Below are positions 19,765-27,076 of a DNA stretch of 64,000 bases, piece after piece. Made by a program: the position numbers and the translations under genes. The stretch is taken from contig NZ_VDZH01000001.1 of NCBI RefSeq assembly GCF_007673235.1, positions 611,261 through 675,260 on the forward strand, in the 5' to 3' direction. The DNA comes from Curtobacterium pusillum (GTDB lineage Bacteria > Actinomycetota > Actinomycetes > Actinomycetales > Microbacteriaceae). The first letter of the stretch is position 1. Each line of letters starts with the position of its first letter. A model generated the notes under the pieces. The model had not been told where the DNA came from, did no database searches, and worked only from the letters and a program-made list of their open reading frames with translations.

Positions 19765-20535
19765 TCATCCGAGCGTGAACACTGCCGCGGTGGTGACGCC
19801 TGCTGCCACGACTGCGCCGACCAGCGCGCGTCGGAACGGGAGTCGTCGGTCGCTGCCGAACGGCACACCGTGTTCGACGAACCGGCGCGCCACGGCGACG
19901 AAGCCGTCGGCCGGCTCGGTGGCGTCCGGCGGAACGCCCACGATCAGCTCGTGCGCCGCCGGTTCCCACCGGACCGGACGTGGCGCCGCGGCCGCGCGCA
20001 CGTGCGACAGCGCCGCCCGGACCGCCTCGGCACCGCCGTCGAGCGCCTCGGCGATCGCGTCGTCGACGAGTGGGCGGACCGGATCGCGGGGGTCTGCACG
20101 CTCCCACACCACCCTGGCCGCCAGGAGCAGGACACGGGCGCCGTCCTCGTCCGCGCCACGGACGCCGTCCGTCCCGGGCGGTCGGTCGCACAGCACGACT
20201 GCACCGGCGTCGTCCACCAGCACGTCGTCGAGTCCGGCCGTCCCGATGCGCACCGAGCCCGAGCGCTCGGCCGCCGCGAGTTCGAGGAGCGGCACCGTCA
20301 ACGTCACCGCGACGCCGGTCGTCGGCGTGCCGAGTGTGTCGAGTGCGGTCGCGAGCGGTGTCCCGATCGGACGCTGGACGTCCACGGCGAGGCGCCCGCC
20401 GGGCAACCTCCCGATCGCGGTGACGGGGGCGAGGTGACGGCCGACCGCCGTCGCGCGGTCCGCGGCCCAGGCGAGCAGCGGCTGGTCGTCGGCGTCGGAC
20501 GCGACCCAGCGGACGTGATCGGTGACAATCTGCAT
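19765..20535 (-). CDS. Hypothetical protein with C-terminal membrane anchor
   Basis: Not recognised. The reverse strand encodes 256 aa from the ATG at 20535 (MQIVTDHVRWVASDADDQP). The body is Ala/Val/Asp-rich with segments such as LDDVLVDDAGAVVLCDRPPG and LVDDAIAEALDGGAEAV, which loosely recall the tail of a kinase-like fold without catalytic motifs. The last 22 residues (FRRALVGAVVAAGVTTAAVF) look like a single membrane anchor. It occupies the place where lipB and lipA stand in many related gene orders. Codon use looks native. A longer reading to 20664 crosses a repeat half-element and was not used. Confidence 0.7.
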   Translation of the reverse strand: MQIVTDHVRWVASDADDQPLLAWAADRATAVGRHLAPVTAIGRLPGGRLAVDVQRPIGTPLATALDTLGTPTTGVAVTLTVPLLELAAAERSGSVRIGTAGLDDVLVDDAGAVVLCDRPPGTDGVRGADEDGARVLLLAARVVWERADPRDPVRPLVDDAIAEALDGGAEAVRAALSHVRAAAAPRPVRWEPAAHELIVGVPPDATEPADGFVAVARRFVEHGVPFGSDRRLPFRRALVGAVVAAGVTTAAVFTLG

Positions 20536-20662
20536 GCCGGACAGCCTCACGGGCGGGTGGGTCGTGCCTCCAGGCCGGGCCGCGGTCTGTGGAGAACCCT
20601 GTTCGCCCACAGCCGGAGCATCGACGGTCCGGAGATGTCGACAGAAGCCGTATCCTGGGTGC

Positions 20663-21391
20663 ATGGCACGCAGCAGTTCTCAAGGTACGACGGCGAAGGA
20701 GCCGGGTCGTCTCAAGCAGATGTACCAGGTCTTCACCATGACCCGTCGGGCGGACCCGAGCTCCGTCTGGTGGTTCGCCCTGGCCTTCGTGGTCCCGGTG
20801 GTGTTGGGCGTGCTACTCGCGCTGCTGCTCCCCGGCCAGAACTGGCTCGCGGTCATCCTCTGGATCGTCGCCGGTGTGCTGCTCGGCGTCCTGCTCTTCC
20901 TGATCGTCCTCGGGCGACTGGCCGAGCGAGCCGCGTACTCCCAGATCGAGGGCCAGCCCGGTGCCGTCGGTGCCGTGCTGTCGAACTCGCTCCGCCGGCA
21001 GTGGCGTTCGAGCGAGATGCCCGTGGCGGTGCACGGACGCTCGCAGGCCGCGGTCTACCGGGCCGTCGGTCGGCCGGGTGTCGTGCTCATCACCGAGGGC
21101 CAGCGCGGCAACCTCAACCGTCAGGTCGACGAAGAACGTCGCAAGGTCCAGCGCATCGTGCCGAACGTCTCCGTGCACGTGGTCCACGTCGCCTCGGGCA
21201 AGGACGGCGACGGTGACGACGCGGTCACGCTGCACAAGCTCCCCCGCGCCATGAACAAGTTCAAGAAGTCGCTCAACCGCAACGAGGTGCTGGCGGTCGC
21301 GAACCGCCTCGACTCGCTGACGCAGAGCCCCGCAGCCGCGATCCCGAAGGGCATGGACCCGATGCGTGCCCGCGCCGGCCGTCCGCGCTGA
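20663..21391 (+). CDS. DUF4191 membrane protein
   Basis: 242-aa conserved actinobacterial protein of unknown function. A basic N-terminus (RLKQMYQVFTMTRRADP) is followed by two membrane segments (about residues 34-54 and 60-81), then a soluble domain with QPGAVGAVLSNSLRRQWRSSEMPVA, GRPGVVLITEG and a basic segment NKFKKSLNRNEVLAVANRLDSL. The ATG at 20663 has TATCCT (20651-20656) 6 nt upstream and no Shine-Dalgarno, consistent with a leaderless mRNA. The RDD and glnA genes downstream are its usual neighbours. Confidence 0.88.
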   Translation: MARSSSQGTTAKEPGRLKQMYQVFTMTRRADPSSVWWFALAFVVPVVLGVLLALLLPGQNWLAVILWIVAGVLLGVLLFLIVLGRLAERAAYSQIEGQPGAVGAVLSNSLRRQWRSSEMPVAVHGRSQAAVYRAVGRPGVVLITEGQRGNLNRQVDEERRKVQRIVPNVSVHVVHVASGKDGDGDDAVTLHKLPRAMNKFKKSLNRNEVLAVANRLDSLTQSPAAAIPKGMDPMRARAGRPR

Positions 21392-21411
21392 CGCACTCCC
21401 GCCGCGACGAC

Positions 21412-21445
21412 GAACGCCCCCGACCGTGCCAGGTCGGGGGCGTTC
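21412..21445 (+). terminator. Terminator after DUF4191
   Basis: Perfect 14-bp arms GAACGCCCCCGACC (21412-21425) and its complement (21432-21445), 6-base loop, 20 bp after the stop. Confidence 0.8.
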
Positions 21446-21490
21446 TCGCGTGCGAGGGGGTGTTGGGTGTGCGAGGTTGGCGGGGCGGCC

Positions 21491-21555
21491 GTGTGCGAGG
21501 TTCCGACGAGTGTGGGAGCCGCGTGGGCTCGCACCATGCCGGGAACCTCGCACAC
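21491..21555. repeat. GTGTGCGAGGTTCC-family inverted repeat (copy 1)
   Basis: Perfect 14-bp arms 21491-21504 and 21542-21555 separated by 37 bp; an extra partial copy (GTGTGCGAGGTT) precedes at 21467-21478. It lies between the convergent DUF4191 and RDD genes. A second copy of the family is at 47855-47927. The bases after it (21590-21650) are a purine-poor CAGCGC-rich run. Confidence 0.7.
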
Positions 21556-21653
21556 TGCGCCTCGCGTGGCGCAGCGTGGCAGCCCGCGGCGCCCAGCGCC
21601 AGCGCGCCCCAGCGCCAGCGCGCCGCAGCGCCAGCCCGCCCGGCGCCCCGCGC

Positions 21654-22109
21654 TCAGCGGCGGACGAGCACCGTCCCGGCGATCCGGTCGTGCGCCCCGC
21701 GGCTGTCGCGGTCGATGATCAGCGCCGGCACGATCAGGCACAGCAGGACCGTCCGGACCACCGGGCGCCAGACGCCGACGTAGCCGCCGCGCATCGGCAC
21801 GACCCGGAGCCCGACGCAGATGTGGCCGAACGACCCGGACAGCAGGCAGATGAACAGGACCTGGAGCGCCGCGAAGATCGCGATCTGGATCCACGAGTGC
21901 GCGATGTCACCGGAGCCGTTCACCGGCGACCACACCCCTGTGACGTAGGCGACCAGGTCGGCCAGGGCCCCGTCGATGAGCAGCGCGACGATCCGCCGGC
22001 CGATGCGACCGACGCTGCGCGGGCCCTCCTCGGGGAGTCCGAGGTCCTTGCCCGGCCAGCCGTCCGGGTGTGCAGAGGACGCGGGGGGCGGAGTGGTGCT
22101 GCGGGCCAT
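21654..22109 (-). CDS. RDD family membrane protein
   Basis: 151-aa membrane protein. The RDD signature region is SVGRIGRRIVALLIDGALADLV (about residues 30-51), followed by hydrophobic segments HSWIQIAIFAALQVLFICLL and TVLLCLIVPALII and a C-terminal RDSRGAHDRIAGTVLV, which is typical. RDD proteins are thought to be transport or membrane-adaptor proteins, but the function here is unknown. The ATG at 22109 has TACGCT (22116-22121, reverse strand) 6 nt upstream, suggesting leaderless expression. Divergent from glnA. Confidence 0.87.
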   Translation of the reverse strand: MARSTTPPPASSAHPDGWPGKDLGLPEEGPRSVGRIGRRIVALLIDGALADLVAYVTGVWSPVNGSGDIAHSWIQIAIFAALQVLFICLLSGSFGHICVGLRVVPMRGGYVGVWRPVVRTVLLCLIVPALIIDRDSRGAHDRIAGTVLVRR

Positions 22110-22221
22110 GCCCCAAGCGTAGGCGACCGCGACGGGGCCGACACCGACCGCAGCCCCGACGGCACCGTCCCCAGCCCCGCCGGCGCCACCAGCAGATACC
22201 GACTCGCCCACCACCCCCGAC

Positions 22222-22259
22222 GTAACACGGACGAAACAATCCAGTCATGTCCGGGAAAC
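22222..22259 (+). promoter_or_regulatory. Double GlnR-type operator upstream of glnA
   Basis: Four pentamers spaced exactly 6 bp apart: GTAAC (22222-22226), GAAAC (22233-22237), GTCAT (22244-22248), GAAAC (22255-22259). This matches the a-n6-b-n6-a-n6-b layout of GlnR boxes in Streptomyces and mycobacteria (gTnAc and GaAAc half sites). It ends 10 bp before a TAGCCT -10 candidate, so it covers the -35 position, as expected for an activator under nitrogen limitation. Confidence 0.75.
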
Positions 22260-22269
22260 TCGGTGTCAA

Positions 22270-22275
22270 TAGCCT
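22270..22275 (+). promoter_or_regulatory. glnA -10 element
   Basis: TAGCCT lies 10 bp after the GlnR operator and 60 bp before the glnA ATG, leaving a leader of roughly 54 nt with AGGAG at 22321-22325. No -35 consensus is seen, which fits an activator-dependent promoter. Confidence 0.5.
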
Positions 22276-22335
22276 CTTCGGAGGGTGCACCCGCGGCACC
22301 TCCACATCACCCAAACCCCCAGGAGATCGACACAC

Positions 22336-23760
22336 ATGTTCAGCGATTCCTCCGAGGTCCTGGCCTTCATCAAGGACACGGACGTCAAGTTCCTCGACAT
22401 CCGCTTCACCGACCTGCCCGGCGTGCAGCAGCACTTCAACATCCCGGCATCCACGGTCGACGAGGACTTCTTCTCGGTCGGTCAGCTCTTCGACGGCTCC
22501 TCGATCCGCGGTTTCGCGTCGATCCACGAGTCCGACATGCAGCTCATCCCTGACGTGACCACCGCGTACATCGACCAGTTCCGCGCCGAGCGCACGCTGA
22601 TCATGATCTTCGACATCTACAACCCGCGGAACGGCGAGATCTACGGCCGTGACCCGCGCCAGGTCGCCAAGAAGGCGGAGAAGTACCTCGCGTCGACGGG
22701 CATCGCGGACACCGCGTTCTTCGCCCCCGAGGCCGAGTTCTACATCTTCGACGACGTCCGCTACTCGGTCACCCAGAACCAGTCGTTCTACTCGGTCGAC
22801 TCCGAAGAGGGCGCCTGGAACACCGGCCGTGAAGAAGAGGGCGGCAACCTCGCCAACAAGACCCCGTACAAGGGCGGCTACTTCCCCGTGTCGCCGGTCG
22901 ACAAGACGGCCGACCTCCGCGACGACATCACCCTCAAGCTGATCGAGGCAGGCTTCGAGCTCGAGCGCTCGCACCACGAGGTGGGCACCGGCGGCCAGCA
23001 GGAGATCAATTACAAGTTCGACACGATGGTCCACGCCGCGGACGACATCCTGAAGTTCAAGTACATCGTCAAGAACACGGCGGACCAGTGGGGCAAGGTC
23101 GCCACGTTCATGCCGAAGCCCCTCTTCGGTGACAACGGCTCGGGCATGCACACCCACCAGTCGCTCTGGTCGGACGGCAAGCCGCTGTTCTACGACGAGA
23201 ACGGCTACGGCGGCCTCTCGGACCTCGCACGCTGGTACATCGGTGGCATCCTGAAGCACGCCTCGGCACTGCTCGCCTTCACGAACCCGTCGATCAACTC
23301 GTACCACCGCCTGGTGAAGGGCTTCGAGGCGCCGGTCAACCTGGTCTACTCGGCCGGTAACCGCTCGGCCGCGATCCGCATCCCGATCACCGGCACGAAC
23401 CCGAAGGCCAAGCGCATCGAGTTCCGCGCGCCGGACGCCTCGGGCAACCCGTACCTCGCCTTCGCGGCGCAGCTCATGGCGGGCCTCGACGGCATCCAGA
23501 ACCGCATCGAGCCGCACGAGCCGGTCGACAAGGACCTCTACGAGCTCCCCCCGGAGGAGGCCAAGGGCATCCCCCAGGTCCCCGGCTCGCTCGACGAGGC
23601 CCTCGACGCGCTCGAGGCGGACCACGAGTTCCTCACGAAGGGCAACGTCTTCACCGAGGACCTCATCCAGACCTGGATCGACTACAAGCGCGAGAACGAG
23701 ATCCTCCCGCTGGCCCAGCGCCCGCACCCGTTCGAGTACGAGCTCTACTTCGGCGTCTGA
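22336..23760 (+). CDS. glnA: Glutamine synthetase type I (GlnA1)
   Basis: 474-aa enzyme that condenses glutamate and ammonia to glutamine with ATP, a cytoplasmic dodecamer. The N-terminal beta-grasp has FDGSSIRGF; the catalytic domain has [27 protein letters not shown], the ATP loop [15 protein letters not shown] and NRSAAIRIP. The adenylylation site is Tyr402 in NLYELPPEE, the target of GlnE, which is encoded at 29.2-32.2 kb. The ATG at 22336 follows AGGAGATCG; a 17-codon upstream extension is discarded. Regulation by GlnR is indicated by the operator at 22222-22259. Confidence 0.96.
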   Translation: MFSDSSEVLAFIKDTDVKFLDIRFTDLPGVQQHFNIPASTVDEDFFSVGQLFDGSSIRGFASIHESDMQLIPDVTTAYIDQFRAERTLIMIFDIYNPRNGEIYGRDPRQVAKKAEKYLASTGIADTAFFAPEAEFYIFDDVRYSVTQNQSFYSVDSEEGAWNTGREEEGGNLANKTPYKGGYFPVSPVDKTADLRDDITLKLIEAGFELERSHHEVGTGGQQEINYKFDTMVHAADDILKFKYIVKNTADQWGKVATFMPKPLFGDNGSGMHTHQSLWSDGKPLFYDENGYGGLSDLARWYIGGILKHASALLAFTNPSINSYHRLVKGFEAPVNLVYSAGNRSAAIRIPITGTNPKAKRIEFRAPDASGNPYLAFAAQLMAGLDGIQNRIEPHEPVDKDLYELPPEEAKGIPQVPGSLDEALDALEADHEFLTKGNVFTEDLIQTWIDYKRENEILPLAQRPHPFEYELYFGV

Positions 23761-23776
23761 TCCTCGCTGAGCGCAC

Positions 23777-23811
23777 GAAGGCCCCGCACCGGTTCCCGGT
23801 GCGGGGCCTTC
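23777..23811 (+). terminator. Terminator after glnA
   Basis: Perfect 15-bp arms 23777-23791 and 23797-23811 with a 5-base loop, 17 bp after the glnA stop. Confidence 0.85.
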
Positions 23812-23847
23812 CGCGTTCCGCGCGTGTCGGCCGGCGGTCGTGCAGTG

Positions 23848-23914
23848 GAGGTGACCGCCTGGAGGCGCGGTGCCGGTCCGTCGGGCCGGCACCGCGCCTC
23901 CAGGCGGTCACCTC
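23848..23914. repeat. CTGGAGGCGCGG-family hairpin (copy 2)
   Basis: Perfect 29-bp arms 23848-23876 and 23886-23914 with a 9-base loop: the longest perfect stem of the family in this window. It sits 36 bp beyond the glnA terminator in the 368-bp gap before the converging UDP-sugar dehydrogenase gene. The rest of the gap (23915-24078) has only short CGCGCG runs and no gene I can defend. Confidence 0.8.
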
Positions 23915-24078
23915 GTGACGTTCCTGCCCATCGCACGCGCCGTGGGAAGCCGAATCGCGCGTGGGAGGCAAGAAGGAACTGCCTCCTACGCGCGGTTCCG
24001 CTCACCATGCGCGAAACGACCCCCTCCGCGCGGAACGACCCCAGGAGGACACGAGCAAGAGGCGTCCGCGCGCGCGAA

Positions 24079-24113
24079 AGCGGGGCCCGTGCCGCCCCGG
24101 CACGGACCCCGCT
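24079..24113 (-). terminator. Terminator of the polysaccharide operon
   Basis: Arms 24079-24093 and 24099-24113 pair over 15 bases with one G-U-type mismatch and a 5-base loop, 15 bp beyond the stop of the UDP-sugar dehydrogenase on the reverse strand. Confidence 0.7.
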
Positions 24114-24128
24114 CGTTGGCGGAGACGT

Positions 24129-25556
24129 CTAGCGCGCTGTCGCCAGCACGTCGTTCGTCCCCGCGGCGACGCTCACGGGTGCACCCGTGGCCGGAGTGGG
24201 CCGTCCCAGGGAACGGACGGTCCAACCCGCCTTGACCCAGTCGGTGACCGGGAGGCAGTTGCGGGCGTCGATCACGAACCGACGACCGACGATGGCGGCG
24301 AGTTCGACGGGCGAGGCCTCGACGATGTCGTCCCACTCGGTGAGGACGAGCACGACGTCGGCGTCCTCGATCGCGTCGACCATCGACGAGGCGTACGAGA
24401 GCGTCGGGAACGAGCGTCGGGCGGTCTCCATCGCCTCCGGGTCCCACAGGGTGACCTGGGCGCCGCGCAGGTGCAGCGCGGCGGCGACGTTGAGCGCCGG
24501 CGAGTCGCGGACGTCGTCGGTGAGGGGCTTGAACGCCGCCCCGATCACCGCGACGCGACGGTTGAGCACGGAACCGTCGAGCGCGTCGATCGTCATGTCG
24601 ATCACGCGTTCGCGCTGCCCCATGTTGATCTCGTCGACCTGCTGCATGAGTCCGACCACGCGGCCGGCTCCGAGCTCGTTCGCACGGTGCATGAGCGCTC
24701 GGATGTCCTTCGGCAGGCAGCCACCGCCGAAGCCGAGGCCCGCGTTGAGGAACTTCCGGCCGATGCGGGCGTCGTGTCCGAGGGCGTCCGCCAGGGTCGA
24801 CACGTCGGCGCCGGTGATCGCGCACATCTCCGAGATCGCGTTGATGAACGAGATCTTCGTGGCGAGGAACGCGTTGGCGCTGACCTTGACGAGCTCCGCC
24901 GTGGCGAGGTCGGTCGTGATGACCGGGGTGCCCTCGGCGATGGGTGCGGCGTAGACCTCGCGGATCACGGCGTCGGCGGCCGGGGACGCACCGCCCCAGA
25001 CCAGGCGGTCCGGGTGCAGCGTGTCGTCGACGGCCTTGCCCTCGCGGAGGAACTCCGGGTTCCAGATCAGCTCCGCGTCGATGCCGGCCGGCGCGAACTC
25101 GCGGACGATGCCACGCAGACGCGCAGCGGTGCCGACCGGGACCGTCGACTTGCCGACGATGACGCCGGGGTGCGTGAGGTTCTCGGCGACGCCTCGTGTG
25201 GCGTTCTCGACGTAGGACAGGTTCGCGGCGTGCGAGCCGGCCCGCTGCGGGGTGCCGACGCAGACGAAGTGGACGTCGGCGGCGGCCACGGCCTCGGCGA
25301 TCGAGGCGGTGAAGCGGAGCTTGCCGCTCGCGACGTGCTTCGTGATGAGCTCCGGCAGACCGGGCTCGTAGAACGGGACCTCGCCGGCGGCGAGGGCGGC
25401 GAGCTTCGACGGGTCGACGTCCACGCCGATCGTCTCGAAACCCATCTCGGCCATCGCGGCCGCGTGGGTGGCACCGAGGTAGCCGGTGCCGATGACGCTG
25501 ATGACGGGTGCGGGACGGGTGTCGGCCGCTGCGGTCGACTTCTTGGACGCGGTCAT
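24129..25556 (-). CDS. UDP-glucose/GDP-mannose dehydrogenase family protein
   Basis: 475-aa NAD-dependent nucleotide-sugar dehydrogenase, most likely UDP-glucose 6-dehydrogenase, making UDP-glucuronate. The N-terminal Rossmann fold has ISVIGTGYLGATHAAAMAEMG (about 19-39); the central dimer domain has ELVKVSANAFLATKISFINA; the catalytic cysteine is in GFGGGCLPKDI. The C-terminal domain has VAVIGAAFKPLTDDVRDSPA. The first 17 residues are a Ser/Thr/Ala extension. It overlaps the upstream GH26-like gene by 4 bp (ATGA) and is the last gene of a three-gene polysaccharide operon. UDP-ManNAc dehydrogenase specificity cannot be excluded. Confidence 0.87.
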   Translation of the reverse strand: MTASKKSTAAADTRPAPVISVIGTGYLGATHAAAMAEMGFETIGVDVDPSKLAALAAGEVPFYEPGLPELITKHVASGKLRFTASIAEAVAAADVHFVCVGTPQRAGSHAANLSYVENATRGVAENLTHPGVIVGKSTVPVGTAARLRGIVREFAPAGIDAELIWNPEFLREGKAVDDTLHPDRLVWGGASPAADAVIREVYAAPIAEGTPVITTDLATAELVKVSANAFLATKISFINAISEMCAITGADVSTLADALGHDARIGRKFLNAGLGFGGGCLPKDIRALMHRANELGAGRVVGLMQQVDEINMGQRERVIDMTIDALDGSVLNRRVAVIGAAFKPLTDDVRDSPALNVAAALHLRGAQVTLWDPEAMETARRSFPTLSYASSMVDAIEDADVVLVLTEWDDIVEASPVELAAIVGRRFVIDARNCLPVTDWVKAGWTVRSLGRPTPATGAPVSVAAGTNDVLATAR

Positions 25557-27076
25557 GGCGTGACCTCCTGCAGGTCGTAGTCGATGTCGTTGCGCTTGAT
25601 GCCCTTCGCGAAGGTCGCGAGGCTGTCGGCGCGGGAGTTGAGTCGCCAGTCGTTCGTGGTGCGGGCACCGTCGACGATCGTGGTGGCCACTTCGCTGAAG
25701 TACGCGAAGCCGATGATGTCCTTGTTCGCGGGGTCGGCGAGGGCGTCGAACAGCGAGGTGATCCACTGGGACTTCTGGCCGTTCGAGGCGGTGCCGCCGG
25801 TCTCGGTGGCGCCGATCTCGTTGAGGACGATGTGCTTGCCGGGTGCGATCTGACGGATCTGTGCGAGCGTCGCGCCGAACGTGTTCTGGAACGTCGGCTG
25901 CTCGACGGCCTTGCGGTAGTAGCCGCTCATGCCGACCCAGTCGACGTACTGGGCACCCGGGTAGTAGTTCTCCATGTAGGCGAGGGTCTGGTACTTCGGG
26001 TTGCCGAGGTTGTCGATGCGCGTCGGCGACCAGTTCCAGATCGCGTACTGGTTGGCACCGTTGTCCTGGAAGACCTTCCAGACGTGCTGCCAGACCTTCT
26101 TGTACGAACCGGGATCGTTCTTCTGCGCACTCGACTCGGACCAGCTGTACCACTGGCCGTTCATCTCGTGGTCGAAGCGGATCACGAGCGGCATCCCGTT
26201 CGCCTTCACCGCCTGCGCGTACTTGGTGAGGTAGGCGTCGAACTTGCCGGAGAGGATGTCCTGGTTGGTGTACCCGGGCACGTACGGCTCGTCGTTGCCG
26301 GTGGCCGCGGGCACGGACTCCCACGTCATCATCGGCAGGCGACCGTTCGCCCAGGAGCGCTGCACGGCGCTGGCGTTGAAGTCCTGGTCGAAGCCCTGGA
26401 AGTACCCGACCATGTTCGTCGCGGTGCCGACCGCCTGCTGCACCTGGTCGTACTCGGACCAGCTGAAGGGCGACTGCGCCGTGTAGAGGCCGTACCAGCG
26501 GGACTGCTGGCCGAGGATCTGCGCCTTGGTCGGGGTGCTGATCGGCGTGGTGGTGGGGTCCTTCGACGGGCCGGTGTTCGGCTTCGTGACGGAACCCCCG
26601 GACCCACCGGAACCGCCGGAGCTGCTGGAGCCACCGGATCCACCCGAGCCGCCGGAGCCGGCCGCGTTGACGGAGGTACCGGACCCGCCGGAGGAGGACG
26701 CGCCTCCAGTCCCGCTCTTCGCTGCGCCGAGCTCGGACTGCAGCGACGCGAGCTGCGCCTTGAGCTGCGTGATCTGGTCGGCACGCGACCCGGCCTGCGC
26801 GCTGCTGGAGTCGAGCTTGCCCTCGAGCGCCCAGATCTTCTCCTGCGCGGCGTCGAGCTTCGTCTGGAGCTCGGCGGCGGAGACCTTCTTCTTCGGCGGG
26901 GTGACCCCGAGCGCCTGGTGGACCGCGGTCGACACGGAGCCGGCCGGGGACACCCAGACGTTCCAGGTGATCAGCCCGAGGACGATGACGATGGCGGTGG
27001 TGCCGATGGCGGTGAGCCGAGCGTGCTTGCTGGACTGGGCCCACCACGTACTTGAGGATCGGATGAGGTCAGACAA
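25553..27076 (-). CDS. Membrane-anchored GH26-like glycoside hydrolase
   Basis: About 507 aa. A short cytoplasmic N-terminus is followed by a membrane anchor (about residues 21-43), a coiled coil with heptad-like ELQTKLDAAQEKIWALEGKLD and ITQLKAQLASLQSELG (about 58-110), a Gly/Ser linker, then a catalytic domain. FDHEMNGQWYSW resembles the acid/base site of GH26 beta-mannanases and HIVLNEIGATE the nucleophile site. The start is uncertain: TTG at 27076 overlaps the synthase stop and has GGAGG 9 nt upstream, and no later in-frame start precedes the anchor. Probably acts outside the membrane to trim or release the polymer made by the adjacent synthase. Confidence 0.78.
   Translation of the reverse strand: MSDLIRSSSTWWAQSSKHARLTAIGTTAIVIVLGLITWNVWVSPAGSVSTAVHQALGVTPPKKKVSAAELQTKLDAAQEKIWALEGKLDSSSAQAGSRADQITQLKAQLASLQSELGAAKSGTGGASSSGGSGTSVNAAGSGGSGGSGGSSSSGGSGGSGGSVTKPNTGPSKDPTTTPISTPTKAQILGQQSRWYGLYTAQSPFSWSEYDQVQQAVGTATNMVGYFQGFDQDFNASAVQRSWANGRLPMMTWESVPAATGNDEPYVPGYTNQDILSGKFDAYLTKYAQAVKANGMPLVIRFDHEMNGQWYSWSESSAQKNDPGSYKKVWQHVWKVFQDNGANQYAIWNWSPTRIDNLGNPKYQTLAYMENYYPGAQYVDWVGMSGYYRKAVEQPTFQNTFGATLAQIRQIAPGKHIVLNEIGATETGGTASNGQKSQWITSLFDALADPANKDIIGFAYFSEVATTIVDGARTTNDWRLNSRADSLATFAKGIKRNDIDYDLQEVTP

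Noticed and set aside
24129..27047. A 972-codon open frame on the reverse strand that would fuse the GH26-like region to the UDP-sugar dehydrogenase
   Set aside because: Its first half is the wrong frame of the GH26-like gene and has no protein-like composition; the dehydrogenase has its own ATG at 25556 in an ATGA overlap.
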